A stretch of 23,746 bases of DNA from CAYVUM01 sp964619055. Its GTDB lineage: Bacteria; Pseudomonadota; Alphaproteobacteria; Rhodospirillales; Defluviicoccaceae. The notes beneath the pieces were generated by a model. That model worked only from the letters and a program-made list of their open reading frames with translations. It did not search any database and was not told where the DNA came from. The stretch is from the NCBI GenBank assembly GCA_964619055.1, contig CAZUDB010000056.1, positions 1 through 23,746 on the forward strand. Reading direction: 5' to 3'. Numbering within the stretch: the first letter of the stretch is position 1; every line of letters starts with the position of its first letter. The position numbers and the translations under genes are program-made. Shown one piece after another: positions 7,030-15,234 of the stretch.

Positions 7030-7778
7030 GCGCGATTGTCTGGGTGACTGGAGCTGGTAAGGGGCTTGGACGCGCGGTTGCGACTCTTCTTGTCGAACGC
7101 GGTAACATCGTCGCTGTCAGTGCAAGGACTGAAGCCGACCTAAGCTCTTTAGCAGTGGAGCTTGGAACCCTGCCGGGAACGATTGCTCCCTATCCCCACG
7201 ACGTGACCGATGCCGATGCCGTGGAACGTTCTGTCGCGGCAGTCGAATCGGAGCTGGGTCCGATTGACGTTGCCATCCTCAATGCAGGAACCCACACTCC
7301 GACGCCTGTGAAGGAATTTTCCGTGAGTGCCGTGCGGGGGCTGGTTGAGGTGAACCTGATGGGTACGGTCCATGGACTCGCTGCATTGTTGCCGCGGATG
7401 ATGGCGCGTGGCGATGGTCACATTGCTATCGTTTCGTCTTCCGCCGGCTTCGTCGGCCTGCCTTCAGCCGCGGCCTACGGTGCGACCAAGGCCGCTCTTA
7501 TCAACATGTGCGAAGCGTTAAAGCCAGAGTTGGAACCTTATGGTGTTCGCATTCAGTTGATCACGCCTGGTTTTGTGCGAACACCGCTGACCGACAGAAA
7601 CCCCTTTCCGATGCCGTTCCTTATGGAACCGGAGGTTGCTGCAGCTCGGATCGTGCGTGGGCTAAATCATCGACGCTTCGAAGTTACGTTCCCGCGCCGG
7701 TTTACCTGTTGGCTCAAGTTGCTGCGCGTACTCCCTTACCCAATACAGTTTATGGTCACGCGCCGGTTGATCCCATGA
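7026..7778 (+). CDS. Short-chain dehydrogenase/reductase (SDR)
   Basis: A classical NAD(P)-dependent SDR of 250 residues: TGAGKGLG cofactor loop, DVTD adenine-site motif, NAG, catalytic Ser in IVSSSAG, catalytic YGATK (YxxxK), and PGFVRTPL. The carboxy terminus has a hydrophobic/basic tail (CWLKLLRVLPYPIQFMVTRRL) that could associate with the membrane. It overlaps DUF6134 and the NTF2-like gene by four bases on each side. SDRs of this type accompany ChrR-controlled lipid clusters, for example in the Rhodobacter RpoE regulon, so a fatty-acyl or lipid carbonyl/hydroxyl substrate is likely but unproven. Confidence 0.92.
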   Translation: MSAIVWVTGAGKGLGRAVATLLVERGNIVAVSARTEADLSSLAVELGTLPGTIAPYPHDVTDADAVERSVAAVESELGPIDVAILNAGTHTPTPVKEFSVSAVRGLVEVNLMGTVHGLAALLPRMMARGDGHIAIVSSSAGFVGLPSAAAYGATKAALINMCEALKPELEPYGVRIQLITPGFVRTPLTDRNPFPMPFLMEPEVAAARIVRGLNHRRFEVTFPRRFTCWLKLLRVLPYPIQFMVTRRLIP

Positions 7779-8197
7779 TTCCAGCATGGGCTAATACATA
7801 TCTTCGTGCTTTCGAAGAGCTTACGCCCGACACGGTAAATAACTTGGCGGTGTTATTTGCCGAAAACGTTCGGTTTCACGACCCGTTTAACGTTGCTATC
7901 GGGCGATCGGCTGTTTGCAAGATCTTTGAACATATGTTCGAAACACTCTCCAACCCACGCTTCAGTGTTGTTAAGGCCTCTGGGGAGGGGGTAATGTGTT
8001 TTGCGCGCTGGAACATGAGCGCATACACGAAATCGGGTCGAGCCGTTCACGTTGCTGGGGTTAGCGAAATAATGGCTGACGAATCAAGGCTTGTTATCGA
8101 ACATATTGATTATTGGGATCCGACAGTATTAGCCGACCATAGTACAATATTGCGCCCGATTGTTCGGTTTTTAAGAAGGCGGGCGGCTGCTAATTGA
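7775..8197 (+). CDS. NTF2/SnoaL-like domain protein
   Basis: A 140-residue protein starting at the ATG that overlaps the SDR stop (ATGA); longer frames extending upstream would overlap the SDR gene and are rejected. It has the look of a SnoaL/NTF2 fold: an amphipathic start (AWANTYLRAFEELTPDTVNNLAVLFAENVRFHDPFN), a WNMSAYTK strand, and ISEIMADESRLVIEHIDYWDP. Such small cone-shaped proteins are isomerases, hydratases or binding proteins, and one regularly accompanies the SDR, FAD protein, DUF1365 and methyltransferase in ChrR regulons. It is the last gene of the sigma operon and converges on the DUF3833 gene with an eight-base overlap. The gene is visibly more AT-rich than the rest of the window. 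Confidence 0.85.
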   Translation: MIPAWANTYLRAFEELTPDTVNNLAVLFAENVRFHDPFNVAIGRSAVCKIFEHMFETLSNPRFSVVKASGEGVMCFARWNMSAYTKSGRAVHVAGVSEIMADESRLVIEHIDYWDPTVLADHSTILRPIVRFLRRRAAAN

Positions 8198-8792
8198 AAG
8201 CTGGTTGTGTGGAAGTGTGGCGAACGGTGTCTGACACGCCAACCTGTTGGGCCCTATCATTTTCTTCATCACTGATGCGGCGAAACACCAAAGTAACTTC
8301 GCCAACACCAATCCCGAACTTGGTGACATGAGCACGGTTGATCAGAACATTGTCCGGCTGCAGAAACATCCAATCATTGAAGTGAACACGCACTGTGCGT
8401 TCACCCACTTTTAGATCCAAATTGTATTGCCAATTCAAGGCATTACCGTAAGCAATCCCGCGTGCCGTGCCGACCACGTCCTCCGCCCGCCCTTCGTAGG
8501 TATGTTCACCAGTGCGCACGATCTGCCACACACGGCGTTCTGTTTCGCCATCGGCATATCGGAAGCGCTCATCCAGCACGAGTGTGCCCCCTTCCATCGT
8601 ACCGGTAATGTCGACCACGAACTGACGGCGCAAATCACCGAACCGGTCTTGGAAGATGCCGTAGGCCCGGGTGTTGCCGATGAAATAGGTTTCTAAATCG
8701 AGGCGTGGTTCCCGGCCGGCGAAATCCTCAGGCTTCATTGTGTTACATCCCGCTAACGTGATGAGCATCAGAAGACTGATTAGCCGTTTCAC
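8190..8792 (-). CDS. DUF3833 lipoprotein
   Basis: A 200-residue lipoprotein of the DUF3833 family. The GTG at 8792 is chosen because GGGAG precedes it by six bases and it gives a perfect lipoprotein signal (KRLISLLMLITLAGC). The longer frame to 8897 would bury the signal peptide. Family hallmarks are the FAGREPRLDLETYFIGNTRAYGIFQDRFGDLRRQF start, LDERFRYADGETERRVW and NDWMFLQPDNVLINRAHVTKFG. DUF3833 proteins are nearly always encoded beside cfa-type methyltransferases and DUF1365 in ChrR-controlled clusters. Biochemical function is unknown; a role in handling or transporting modified lipid in the envelope is inferred. It overlaps the transporter gene by 50 bases. Confidence 0.9.
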   Translation of the reverse strand: MKRLISLLMLITLAGCNTMKPEDFAGREPRLDLETYFIGNTRAYGIFQDRFGDLRRQFVVDITGTMEGGTLVLDERFRYADGETERRVWQIVRTGEHTYEGRAEDVVGTARGIAYGNALNWQYNLDLKVGERTVRVHFNDWMFLQPDNVLINRAHVTKFGIGVGEVTLVFRRISDEENDRAQQVGVSDTVRHTSTQPAFN

Positions 8793-10179
8793 GCCGCTCT
8801 CCCGGACGTGCCATCCCATCGCGTCGCGCCAGACGTTGAGCAATTGCCCGTTGCCGACGCTCGGTGATCGGATGCCGCCACACCAGTGTGATTGCAATGA
8901 GCTTCAGTACGGTTGGAAGAAGGGCATAGATCATCGCGAGTGCGGCTACGGCGGTGACATCATTGACGTGGTCCGTGCGAAAGCCGAACGCTTCCAACAG
9001 CGGAAACGCGATGGCCACGGCCGCGGCGAGTGCCAGCTTGTTGGCCATACTCCACAATGCGAAAAACACGCCGGTGCGATCCTGCCCGGTACGCAGCCGG
9101 TCCAGGTCAACCACGTCCGCTTGCATGGCGGGCGGTAACGCCAGATCCGCACCGAAGGCCATGCCGGTCAGAACGCAAATCACAAAAAACAGGATCGCAT
9201 CCCCAGGGTTCAGCAGGGGAACCCAGATAAAAGAAGCGCATGCCAGTATCATCGCGCCGCACCAAGTGCGATGTTTGCCATAGCGGCGGCTCAAGCGAAC
9301 CCACGCCGGTATGGCAATCACGCCGGCGACGAAATAGGCCAGGAACAAAATGTTACGCGTGCCCTCATCCACTGCCAGGGCGTAGTCCAAATAAAACAGA
9401 AACAGGGAAGCCGGTATGCCGTTGGCGATGCCGTTGATGAACCAGGCGCTTACCAAGCGGACAAAGGGACGGTTGGCGACCAGCACTTTGGCGGCGGCCT
9501 TCCAGCCCAAGGGGTGCGCGTAGCGCTCTGCGACGCTCGGGCGTTCCGGCACCCGCCGCAGCAAGACAACCACGGTGGGTACGCCCGCTATAATGGCGAG
9601 CCAGGCCACGGCCGCCAGACTGACCGTCTCGTTTCCGCCGAGCGCCATCACCACGGGCGGAACGGTGAGTGCTGCCAGGATGCCGACGATCTGCGCCGCT
9701 TCGCGTCCGGCCGTGATGCGCGAGCGCTGGTGGTAATCATCGCTCAGTTCAGCACCCCACGCCGCGTACGGCACCGCCAACATCGTCCAACCCAGGTAAA
9801 GCAGGATCGAACACACGGCCAGATAGACGGCGCCGGCCCCGTCCGGAGGCCGGAACAGGGCAACAAGGGCGACGGCCGCGACGATGCTGCCGGCGGCGAT
9901 CCAGGGCTTGCGGCGGCCGAAGCGGGTGTGCCAGCGATCGCTCAACACCCCGACGATGGGGTCGGTCACCACGTCCAACAGGCGGGCAAGGAACAATGCC
10001 GCAGCGATCGCCGCCAGGTCGAGGCCCACGGTTTCAGCGTAGAAGTTGGGCAGCATGACGTAGGCGGGGATAGTGGGGAGGGCGAACGCAAACGCGGGGG
10101 CCGCATAGGCGGCGAGCATTCCAACCGTTAACGGACGTTGTACCGCGCGGACTTGCCCGCCATTGCCATGCCTAGGCAT
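8743..10179 (-). CDS. MFS transporter of the GPH (glycoside-pentoside-hexuronide) type
   Basis: A twelve-helix-type transporter of 478 residues. The loop after helix 2 (DVVTDPIVGVLSDRWHTRFGRRKPW) is the GPH/melibiose-symporter signature, followed by repeated hydrophobic segments to about residue 450 and a charged tail. Despite the sugar-symporter label, members within ChrR regulons (a GPH-family gene is part of the R. sphaeroides cluster) sit among lipid-modifying genes and probably have another substrate. The ATG at 10179 is preferred over the TTG at 10185. The start lies inside a 16-base perfect palindrome that also covers the methyltransferase stop. It overlaps the methyltransferase by eight bases and the DUF3833 gene by 50. 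Confidence 0.92.
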   Translation of the reverse strand: MPRHGNGGQVRAVQRPLTVGMLAAYAAPAFAFALPTIPAYVMLPNFYAETVGLDLAAIAAALFLARLLDVVTDPIVGVLSDRWHTRFGRRKPWIAAGSIVAAVALVALFRPPDGAGAVYLAVCSILLYLGWTMLAVPYAAWGAELSDDYHQRSRITAGREAAQIVGILAALTVPPVVMALGGNETVSLAAVAWLAIIAGVPTVVVLLRRVPERPSVAERYAHPLGWKAAAKVLVANRPFVRLVSAWFINGIANGIPASLFLFYLDYALAVDEGTRNILFLAYFVAGVIAIPAWVRLSRRYGKHRTWCGAMILACASFIWVPLLNPGDAILFFVICVLTGMAFGADLALPPAMQADVVDLDRLRTGQDRTGVFFALWSMANKLALAAAVAIAFPLLEAFGFRTDHVNDVTAVAALAMIYALLPTVLKLIAITLVWRHPITERRQRAIAQRLARRDGMARPGERRETANQSSDAHHVSGM

Positions 10180-11395
10180 GGACAAGCCGATACTGCCCCA
10201 CGTCTATGGTGCCGTAGTTGAAGCCTGCTTCGCAGTAGGCCAAGTAGAACGACCACAATCGGCGAAACCGCTCGTCGAAACCAAGGGCCCGAATGCGCGG
10301 CCATGCGTCTTGAAACTGGCGCCCCCAATTGGCAAGCGTCCGAGCGTAATCGCGGCCGAACGTAAACGCGCCATCGAGAGACAGGCCAGCATCGCCCATG
10401 GATCGGCGGAATGCGCCGGGCGATGGCAGCATGCCGCCGGGAAAGACATAGCGCTGAATGAAATCCGCGCCGCGACGGTAGCGTTCGAAGTGCCGGTCAT
10501 CGATCGTGATGACCTGCAGTCCGGCGACACCATCCGGTCGCATGCGATCCCGGACGACATCAAAGAAAATTGGCCAGTAAGCTTCACCCACGGCCTCGAA
10601 CATTTCCACGGACGCAATCCGGTCGAATTTGCCCTCCACGTCTCTGTAATCCTGCAAGGCGATCGTCACGCGGTCCGAGAGACCGGCAGCCGCGATGCGG
10701 CGTTGAGCGTGGTCACGTTGCTCCCGCGACAAGGTGATCGCATGGACGTGGCAGCCGAATTCGGCTGCCGCCAGCTCGGCGAACGCGCCCCAGCCGCAGC
10801 CGATTTCCAAAACCGAGTGGCCTGGTCGCAGGTCCAGGAGCCGGGCCAGCCTCAGGAACTTGGTGCGCTGCGCATTCTCAAGGGTCTGCTCCGGATGCTC
10901 GAAGACAGCGGACGAATAGGTCATGCTGCGATCAAGCCAGAGCGAGAAGAACGCATTGCCTAGATCATAATGAGCGGCAATGTTGCGCCGGCTGCCGCGC
11001 TTGCTGTTGGTGCGAAGCGTGTGGCGGAAACGGTCGGCGAACCGGACGATCCGAAGCCCACGGATTTGTCGATACCAATCTTCCTCGTTGGCGAGCACGA
11101 ATGACAACAAGGCGGTCAGGTCGGAGCTGTCCCAGTCGCCACTTAGATATGCGTCCGCGAACGCGTTGGGCCCGCCCGTGATCAATCGCCGCACGGCACG
11201 AAGACGATGGAACGTGATGTCAGCGCGCGGCGTTGGCGTCGCTTCCGATCCGAAAACCCGTACGGTACCGTCCGGAAAGGCGACCCGAAGGTGACCCACC
11301 GAGATGTGCCGGGCGAGCCGGGCCAGGATGGCGCCGTAGGGGTCGAAACCAAACATCGTCGCGCGAGTCGTAACATTGGTTGGCATCGTTGACAT
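10172..11395 (-). CDS. cfa: Cyclopropane-fatty-acyl-phospholipid synthase-family SAM methyltransferase
   Basis: Members transfer a methyl or methylene group from S-adenosylmethionine onto the double bond of phospholipid acyl chains. In the 407-residue product the amino-terminal lipid-binding part is followed by HYDLGNAFFSLWLD, MTYSSAVF, SAM motif I VLEIGCGWG (196-204), the conserved SVEMFEAVGEAYW and FIQRYVFPGGMLPS. The bicarbonate-ligand cysteine of E. coli Cfa (C139, in YSCAYW) aligns with Ser162. Some relatives in ChrR regulons make methylated unsaturated or furan fatty acids instead of cyclopropanes (UfaM in R. sphaeroides), so the exact product is open. It starts three bases after the DUF1365 stop. 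Family is certain, reaction type less so. Confidence 0.93.
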   Translation of the reverse strand: MSTMPTNVTTRATMFGFDPYGAILARLARHISVGHLRVAFPDGTVRVFGSEATPTPRADITFHRLRAVRRLITGGPNAFADAYLSGDWDSSDLTALLSFVLANEEDWYRQIRGLRIVRFADRFRHTLRTNSKRGSRRNIAAHYDLGNAFFSLWLDRSMTYSSAVFEHPEQTLENAQRTKFLRLARLLDLRPGHSVLEIGCGWGAFAELAAAEFGCHVHAITLSREQRDHAQRRIAAAGLSDRVTIALQDYRDVEGKFDRIASVEMFEAVGEAYWPIFFDVVRDRMRPDGVAGLQVITIDDRHFERYRRGADFIQRYVFPGGMLPSPGAFRRSMGDAGLSLDGAFTFGRDYARTLANWGRQFQDAWPRIRALGFDERFRRLWSFYLAYCEAGFNYGTIDVGQYRLVHA

Positions 11396-11398
11396 AAG

Positions 11399-12190
11399 CT
11401 ACGCTCCCGCGGCTCTTGGCGGGTGTACACCGGCAACTGTCACCGGCTGTTCCGGCGGTTTGGGACGGCGCACAAGGGGTAAGCCCTTACGCCACAGTCG
11501 GAAGGCCTCGAGGTGGATACCGACGATCACCTTCACGGTCATTAACGGATACGCAAAGAAAGCTCGGGCGAGGGCACGATCTGTCAACGGACGCCGCACG
11601 CCCGAAAAGGCGGCATGCAGGATCAGGCCGTCGTCATCGACCTGATTGACGACCAGGGATATTCGATCATCCGGCGGGGACAGAGCGAACCGGTAGCCAC
11701 CCGAAACGTCGTTGAACGGGGATACGTAGAGCGCCTTGTCGCAAGTTTGACGAACCGTCTGGCCGTCCGTCGCCACGGGAATTACGTAAGTGTGGCGATC
11801 TCCAAACGTGTTGTTGACCTCATAGAGCAACGCCGCCAGGCGCCCATCGCGCTCATAGCAGTAGTAGACGGTCAGTGGGTTGAAGACGTAGCCGAGGATG
11901 CGGGGATAGCAGAGGATGCGAACGGCCCCGCCGCTGATCTTGATGCCGGCCGTCGCCAGGCAAGATTCGATCCAAGCCCGAAGCGGTCGGCCGTTGCCCG
12001 CGCCGTGATCATCGTCGCGGAACGCGTAGACGGCGAAGCGGTTGTACCCGAACAGGCGGAGGCGGCGGCCTAAATCCTCCACCTCGTCCAAATCGAGCAG
12101 GAGTGAGAACACCCGGTAGCTGAGGCGATGCCGAACCGGCCGCACGCGTTGGTGCACTACGGAGCCCACGTAAAGAGCGGAGGTCGTCAT
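11399..12190 (-). CDS. DUF1365 protein
   Basis: A 263-residue DUF1365 protein. The ATG at 12190 overlaps the FAD gene's TGA (ATGA), so it is preferred to the upstream start at 12226. Family features: SALYVGSVVHQRVRPVRHRLSYRVFSLLLDLDEV at the start, PRILGYVFNPLTVYYCY, YEVNNTFGDRHTYV, and KALYVSPFNDVSGGYRF. DUF1365 is almost always the partner of the FAD oxidoreductase and the Cfa-type methyltransferase. The three together are thought to act on membrane acyl chains, but the reaction of DUF1365 itself is not known to me. Confidence 0.93.
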   Translation of the reverse strand: MTTSALYVGSVVHQRVRPVRHRLSYRVFSLLLDLDEVEDLGRRLRLFGYNRFAVYAFRDDDHGAGNGRPLRAWIESCLATAGIKISGGAVRILCYPRILGYVFNPLTVYYCYERDGRLAALLYEVNNTFGDRHTYVIPVATDGQTVRQTCDKALYVSPFNDVSGGYRFALSPPDDRISLVVNQVDDDGLILHAAFSGVRRPLTDRALARAFFAYPLMTVKVIVGIHLEAFRLWRKGLPLVRRPKPPEQPVTVAGVHPPRAAGA

Positions 12191-13563
12191 GCCGCAGCAA
12201 CGCTTGTCCAGGCCCGATCCTGCCAAGCGGCAAAACCAGGTAGCCGATCGGATGCGCCCGCCACGGTCCAGGGTCGGTGGACGCGGCCAAGGATTTCTGC
12301 GACGGCGAGACCCGCTTGCAGGCCGTCTTCATGGAACCCAGCACCGAAGTAGCTGCCGCAAAACCAGGTGTTGTGCTTGCCCTGGAGCTCCCACAACTGC
12401 GGCTGCGCCTGGATCGACGCGTTGTCATAGCCTGGATGGGTGTAGGTGATCCGACGCAGGACGGTGCCCGCTGCCGGCTCACGATGGGGATTGAGGGTGA
12501 TGAACAGCGGGACGCGCTGATCGATGGACTGCAGGCGGTTCATCCAATAGGTCACGCAAGCATTCCGCTGCGCGTCATCGCCTTGCCGACTCAAGTAGTT
12601 CCAACTCGACCACGCGCGCCGACGCCGTGGCATTAAGCGCTCATCCTGATGGAGAACGGCCAGATTGCGGGTGTAGCGGAACGCGCCCAAGAGTCTGCGC
12701 TCCTGGTCGCTGGCATCCCCAAGCATGGCGCGAGCCTGATCGGCGTGGGTCGCGATGACAACATGATCATAGCGAGCATGTCCGCCGTGGGCGTCCTCAA
12801 GAACCACGCCACCGGGATTGCGGAGAATTCGCTGTACGGGCGTTGCAAGATGAATGCGGTCGGCAAGCGTGGAAATGATCCGCTGAACATACGCACGGCT
12901 GCCCCCGCTTACCGTTCGCCATTGCGGTCGTCCGCGAAATCGCATGAGGCCATGGTTGTGGTTGAAGCGAATGAATGCCTGGGCCGGATGTTCACGCATG
13001 TCGGTTACGGCGGTGGACCACACTGCGGCCGCCAGCGGCAGCAAATGGTCATCGATGAAGGGGCGGTTATAGCCTTCCCGTTCCAAGTAGTCGCCGAGGC
13101 TTAAGTTCGCCGCTCCTGGATCTTTAAGTAGATCGCCAGCATCCCGGTAGAACCGTCGAACACCAGAAGCCATACGCCAAAAACGTGGGCGAGCGATATT
13201 AAGAGGCTGTGCAAACATGCCCCCGATACCGCGGCTACCGTACTCCAAACGGCCATCATCCAAGGACGCTGAGAAGGACATGTCGCTCGCCTGCGTTGCC
13301 ACGCCCAGGTGCTCGAACAGAGCCACAAGGTTTGGATAGTTCAGTTCATTATAAACGATAAAGCCGGTATCGACCGAAATTTCAGCGCCGTTTGGGCCGG
13401 GTACTGTGACCGTGTGGCTGTGGCCGCCAACACGACTGTCCGCCTCATAGACAGTGACACGATGAGCGCGGCTCAAAAGCCAGGCCGCCGATAGGCCCGA
13501 AATTCCGGTGCCGACAACAGCGATGTTCAGCGGTTGCTGGTAGGGGATGGCGTCAAAGGGCAT
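12187..13563 (-). CDS. FAD-dependent amine-oxidase-fold oxidoreductase
   Basis: A 458-residue flavoprotein: Rossmann dinucleotide motif VVGTGISG (17-24), the YEADSRVGGHSHT loop, an FAD-proximal VDTGFIVYNELNYPNLVALFEHLGV stretch, and the carboxy-terminal FAD motif NTWFCGSYFGAGFHEDGLQAGLAVAEIL. It belongs to the NAD/FAD-binding (amine oxidase-like) group that leads the DUF1365-cfa operon in many ChrR/RpoE regulons. It is often annotated as a cyclopropane-fatty-acid-related protein. A role in oxidation or desaturation of acyl chains is inferred from context. It is the first gene of a five-gene minus-strand operon and has an ECF11-type promoter 36 bases upstream of its ATG. Confidence 0.93.
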   Translation of the reverse strand: MPFDAIPYQQPLNIAVVGTGISGLSAAWLLSRAHRVTVYEADSRVGGHSHTVTVPGPNGAEISVDTGFIVYNELNYPNLVALFEHLGVATQASDMSFSASLDDGRLEYGSRGIGGMFAQPLNIARPRFWRMASGVRRFYRDAGDLLKDPGAANLSLGDYLEREGYNRPFIDDHLLPLAAAVWSTAVTDMREHPAQAFIRFNHNHGLMRFRGRPQWRTVSGGSRAYVQRIISTLADRIHLATPVQRILRNPGGVVLEDAHGGHARYDHVVIATHADQARAMLGDASDQERRLLGAFRYTRNLAVLHQDERLMPRRRRAWSSWNYLSRQGDDAQRNACVTYWMNRLQSIDQRVPLFITLNPHREPAAGTVLRRITYTHPGYDNASIQAQPQLWELQGKHNTWFCGSYFGAGFHEDGLQAGLAVAEILGRVHRPWTVAGASDRLPGFAAWQDRAWTSVAAA

Positions 13564-13598
13564 GGAGAGTTCCGTAAAGCAGGGCGCGAAGATCTCTC

Positions 13599-13628
13599 AC
13601 CGTACGCCATCCCGTCCCGCGCGGATCA
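13599..13628 (-). promoter_or_regulatory. ECF11 (RpoE-type) promoter for the FAD-DUF1365-cfa operon
   Basis: On the minus strand TGATCC (13628-13623), an 18-base spacer and TACGGT (13604-13599) match the element in front of the sigma gene in hexamer and spacing. Both have a CGTA around the -10. It lies directly in front of the FAD oxidoreductase ATG, so the lipid operon should be under direct control of the ECF sigma factor encoded in the window. Confidence 0.7.
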
Positions 13629-13647
13629 AAGCCTTGTTCCTACCCAG

Positions 13648-15234
13648 TCAAGTGGAGGTTATCAGACCTTCCAGGGTTTGCAGTGATTCGGCCTCCGTCG
13701 CCGGTTTGTCCCACCGAATGCGGTGGATGCGGGGAAAGCGAAGCGCCAGCCCCGATTTGTGCCGGTTTGAGCGATGGACGGAATCGAAGGCCACCTCCAG
13801 CACCAGGCGCGGTTCGACGGCGCGAACGGGACCGTAGCGCTCAACCGTGTGATTGCGCACCCAGCGGTCAAGCTCATTCAACTCCGCATCGGTAAAGCCG
13901 AAGTAGGCCTTGCCGACCGGGACGAGTTCCACAGCCCCGGCCTCCTTTTCCCGCCAGCACCCGAAGGTGTAGTCGGAATAGAACGAGGACCGTTTGCCAT
14001 GGCCACGCTGGGCGTACATCAGGACACAGTCGAGGGTCAGCGGGTCACGCTTCCACTTAAACCACGGACCTCTCGGGCGGCCGGCCACATAAGCGCTGTC
14101 CCGTCGCTTCAGCATCAAGCCTTCGATACCGACATCTCGGCTTTGCAGGCGAAGTGCAGCCAGCGCCTCCCAGCTTGTGAACGGCACGAGTGGTGAGAGG
14201 TCAATCCGTGCCGGTTGGGTGCGCCTGTACCACGCCTCCAGCCGGGCGCGACGTACGGTGAAGGCTGAAGCCCGCAGGTCCTCGTCACCGTCGACGAGGA
14301 TGTCATAAAGCCGAACATGAGCGGGGAATCGCTGCTGCTGAGCGGCGGAGACGGTTTTTCGACCAAGACGCTGCTGAAGGTCGTTGAAGGGACCAACGAC
14401 ACCATCGCGCACCACCAGCAACTCGCCGTCCACGGCCGCATCGAACGACGCGGTATCGACCACGTCCGGAAACGCGGCGGAGATGTCGTCACCGGTCCGG
14501 GAATAGAGCCGGCAGACACCGTCGCGGGCCACGATTTGCACCCGGATTCCGTCCCACTTCCACTCGGCCGCGTAAGCGCCGGGGTCGAGGGATGCCACAT
14601 CCCGTTCCTCAAGCGGGGATGCCAGCATGAGAGGGCGAAAGCCGAGCCGATCGGTAACACTCGGTGGGCCGGCTTTGCCATCGGTCCAGGCCAGGAGGTC
14701 GAGGTAGGGTGGGCGAAGCCCATGCCACAACTCCTCCACGGCGGTCACGTCCACGCCGCCATGATTGGCCACGGCTGTCTTTGCGAGACGCGCTGAGACA
14801 CCGACGCGCAGGCCACCCGTGATGAGCTTGAGAAGGGCGAATCGTCCGCTGGTGTCCAACCGGTCGAGCCAGTGCGCGAGCCGGACCGGTACGGTTGCCT
14901 TGCTCGCCTGCTGAAGGTCGACCACGACGTGAGACAAGCGCGGCGGTTCGGTCGCTTCCGTCGCATTGGGCCACAATAGGGCGGCCGTCTCCGCCAAGTC
15001 GCCGACATGATCGTAAGAGAGGTCAAACAGGACGGGGTCAACGCGCTCGACAATCAATGCCCGGATTAAGGCCGGCTTGGCGTGGGCCAAGTCCAGCCCA
15101 CCGGTCAAGGTCGCCAAGCCATATCCCCGATCCGGGTCCGGCGTCGTCGCCAGATACCGCTCAATCAGGCGGAGCTTGACCGAACGCTGCGGAGTGAACA
15201 CCAGGCTGTCCAACAGGCCCGCGAGCGCTTTCAC
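13648..15234 (-). CDS. ATP-dependent DNA ligase of the Lhr-linked repair cluster
   Basis: This enzyme seals DNA nicks using ATP. The 528-residue protein is laid out as an amino-terminal DNA-binding domain (1-200), an adenylation domain with motif I EWKWDGIRV (lysine nucleophile near residue 226), RLYSRTGDDIS, DGELLV, EGLMLKRRDSAYVAGRPRGPWFKWKRDP, and an OB domain ending RFPRIHRIRWDKP. Length and motifs match the bacterial ligase always encoded with a beta-CASP exonuclease, Lhr-like helicase and PdeM. The start is a GTG whose GTGA overlaps the exonuclease stop, so the two are coupled. Homologous systems are linked to repair of damage such as interstrand crosslinks. Confidence 0.95.
   Translation of the reverse strand: MKALAGLLDSLVFTPQRSVKLRLIERYLATTPDPDRGYGLATLTGGLDLAHAKPALIRALIVERVDPVLFDLSYDHVGDLAETAALLWPNATEATEPPRLSHVVVDLQQASKATVPVRLAHWLDRLDTSGRFALLKLITGGLRVGVSARLAKTAVANHGGVDVTAVEELWHGLRPPYLDLLAWTDGKAGPPSVTDRLGFRPLMLASPLEERDVASLDPGAYAAEWKWDGIRVQIVARDGVCRLYSRTGDDISAAFPDVVDTASFDAAVDGELLVVRDGVVGPFNDLQQRLGRKTVSAAQQQRFPAHVRLYDILVDGDEDLRASAFTVRRARLEAWYRRTQPARIDLSPLVPFTSWEALAALRLQSRDVGIEGLMLKRRDSAYVAGRPRGPWFKWKRDPLTLDCVLMYAQRGHGKRSSFYSDYTFGCWREKEAGAVELVPVGKAYFGFTDAELNELDRWVRNHTVERYGPVRAVEPRLVLEVAFDSVHRSNRHKSGLALRFPRIHRIRWDKPATEAESLQTLEGLITST

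Noticed and set aside
9271..10131. A 286-codon plus-strand open frame inside the transporter gene
   Set aside because: Antisense shadow of the GPH transporter; low-complexity Gly/Arg/Gln-rich product and no ribosome binding site.
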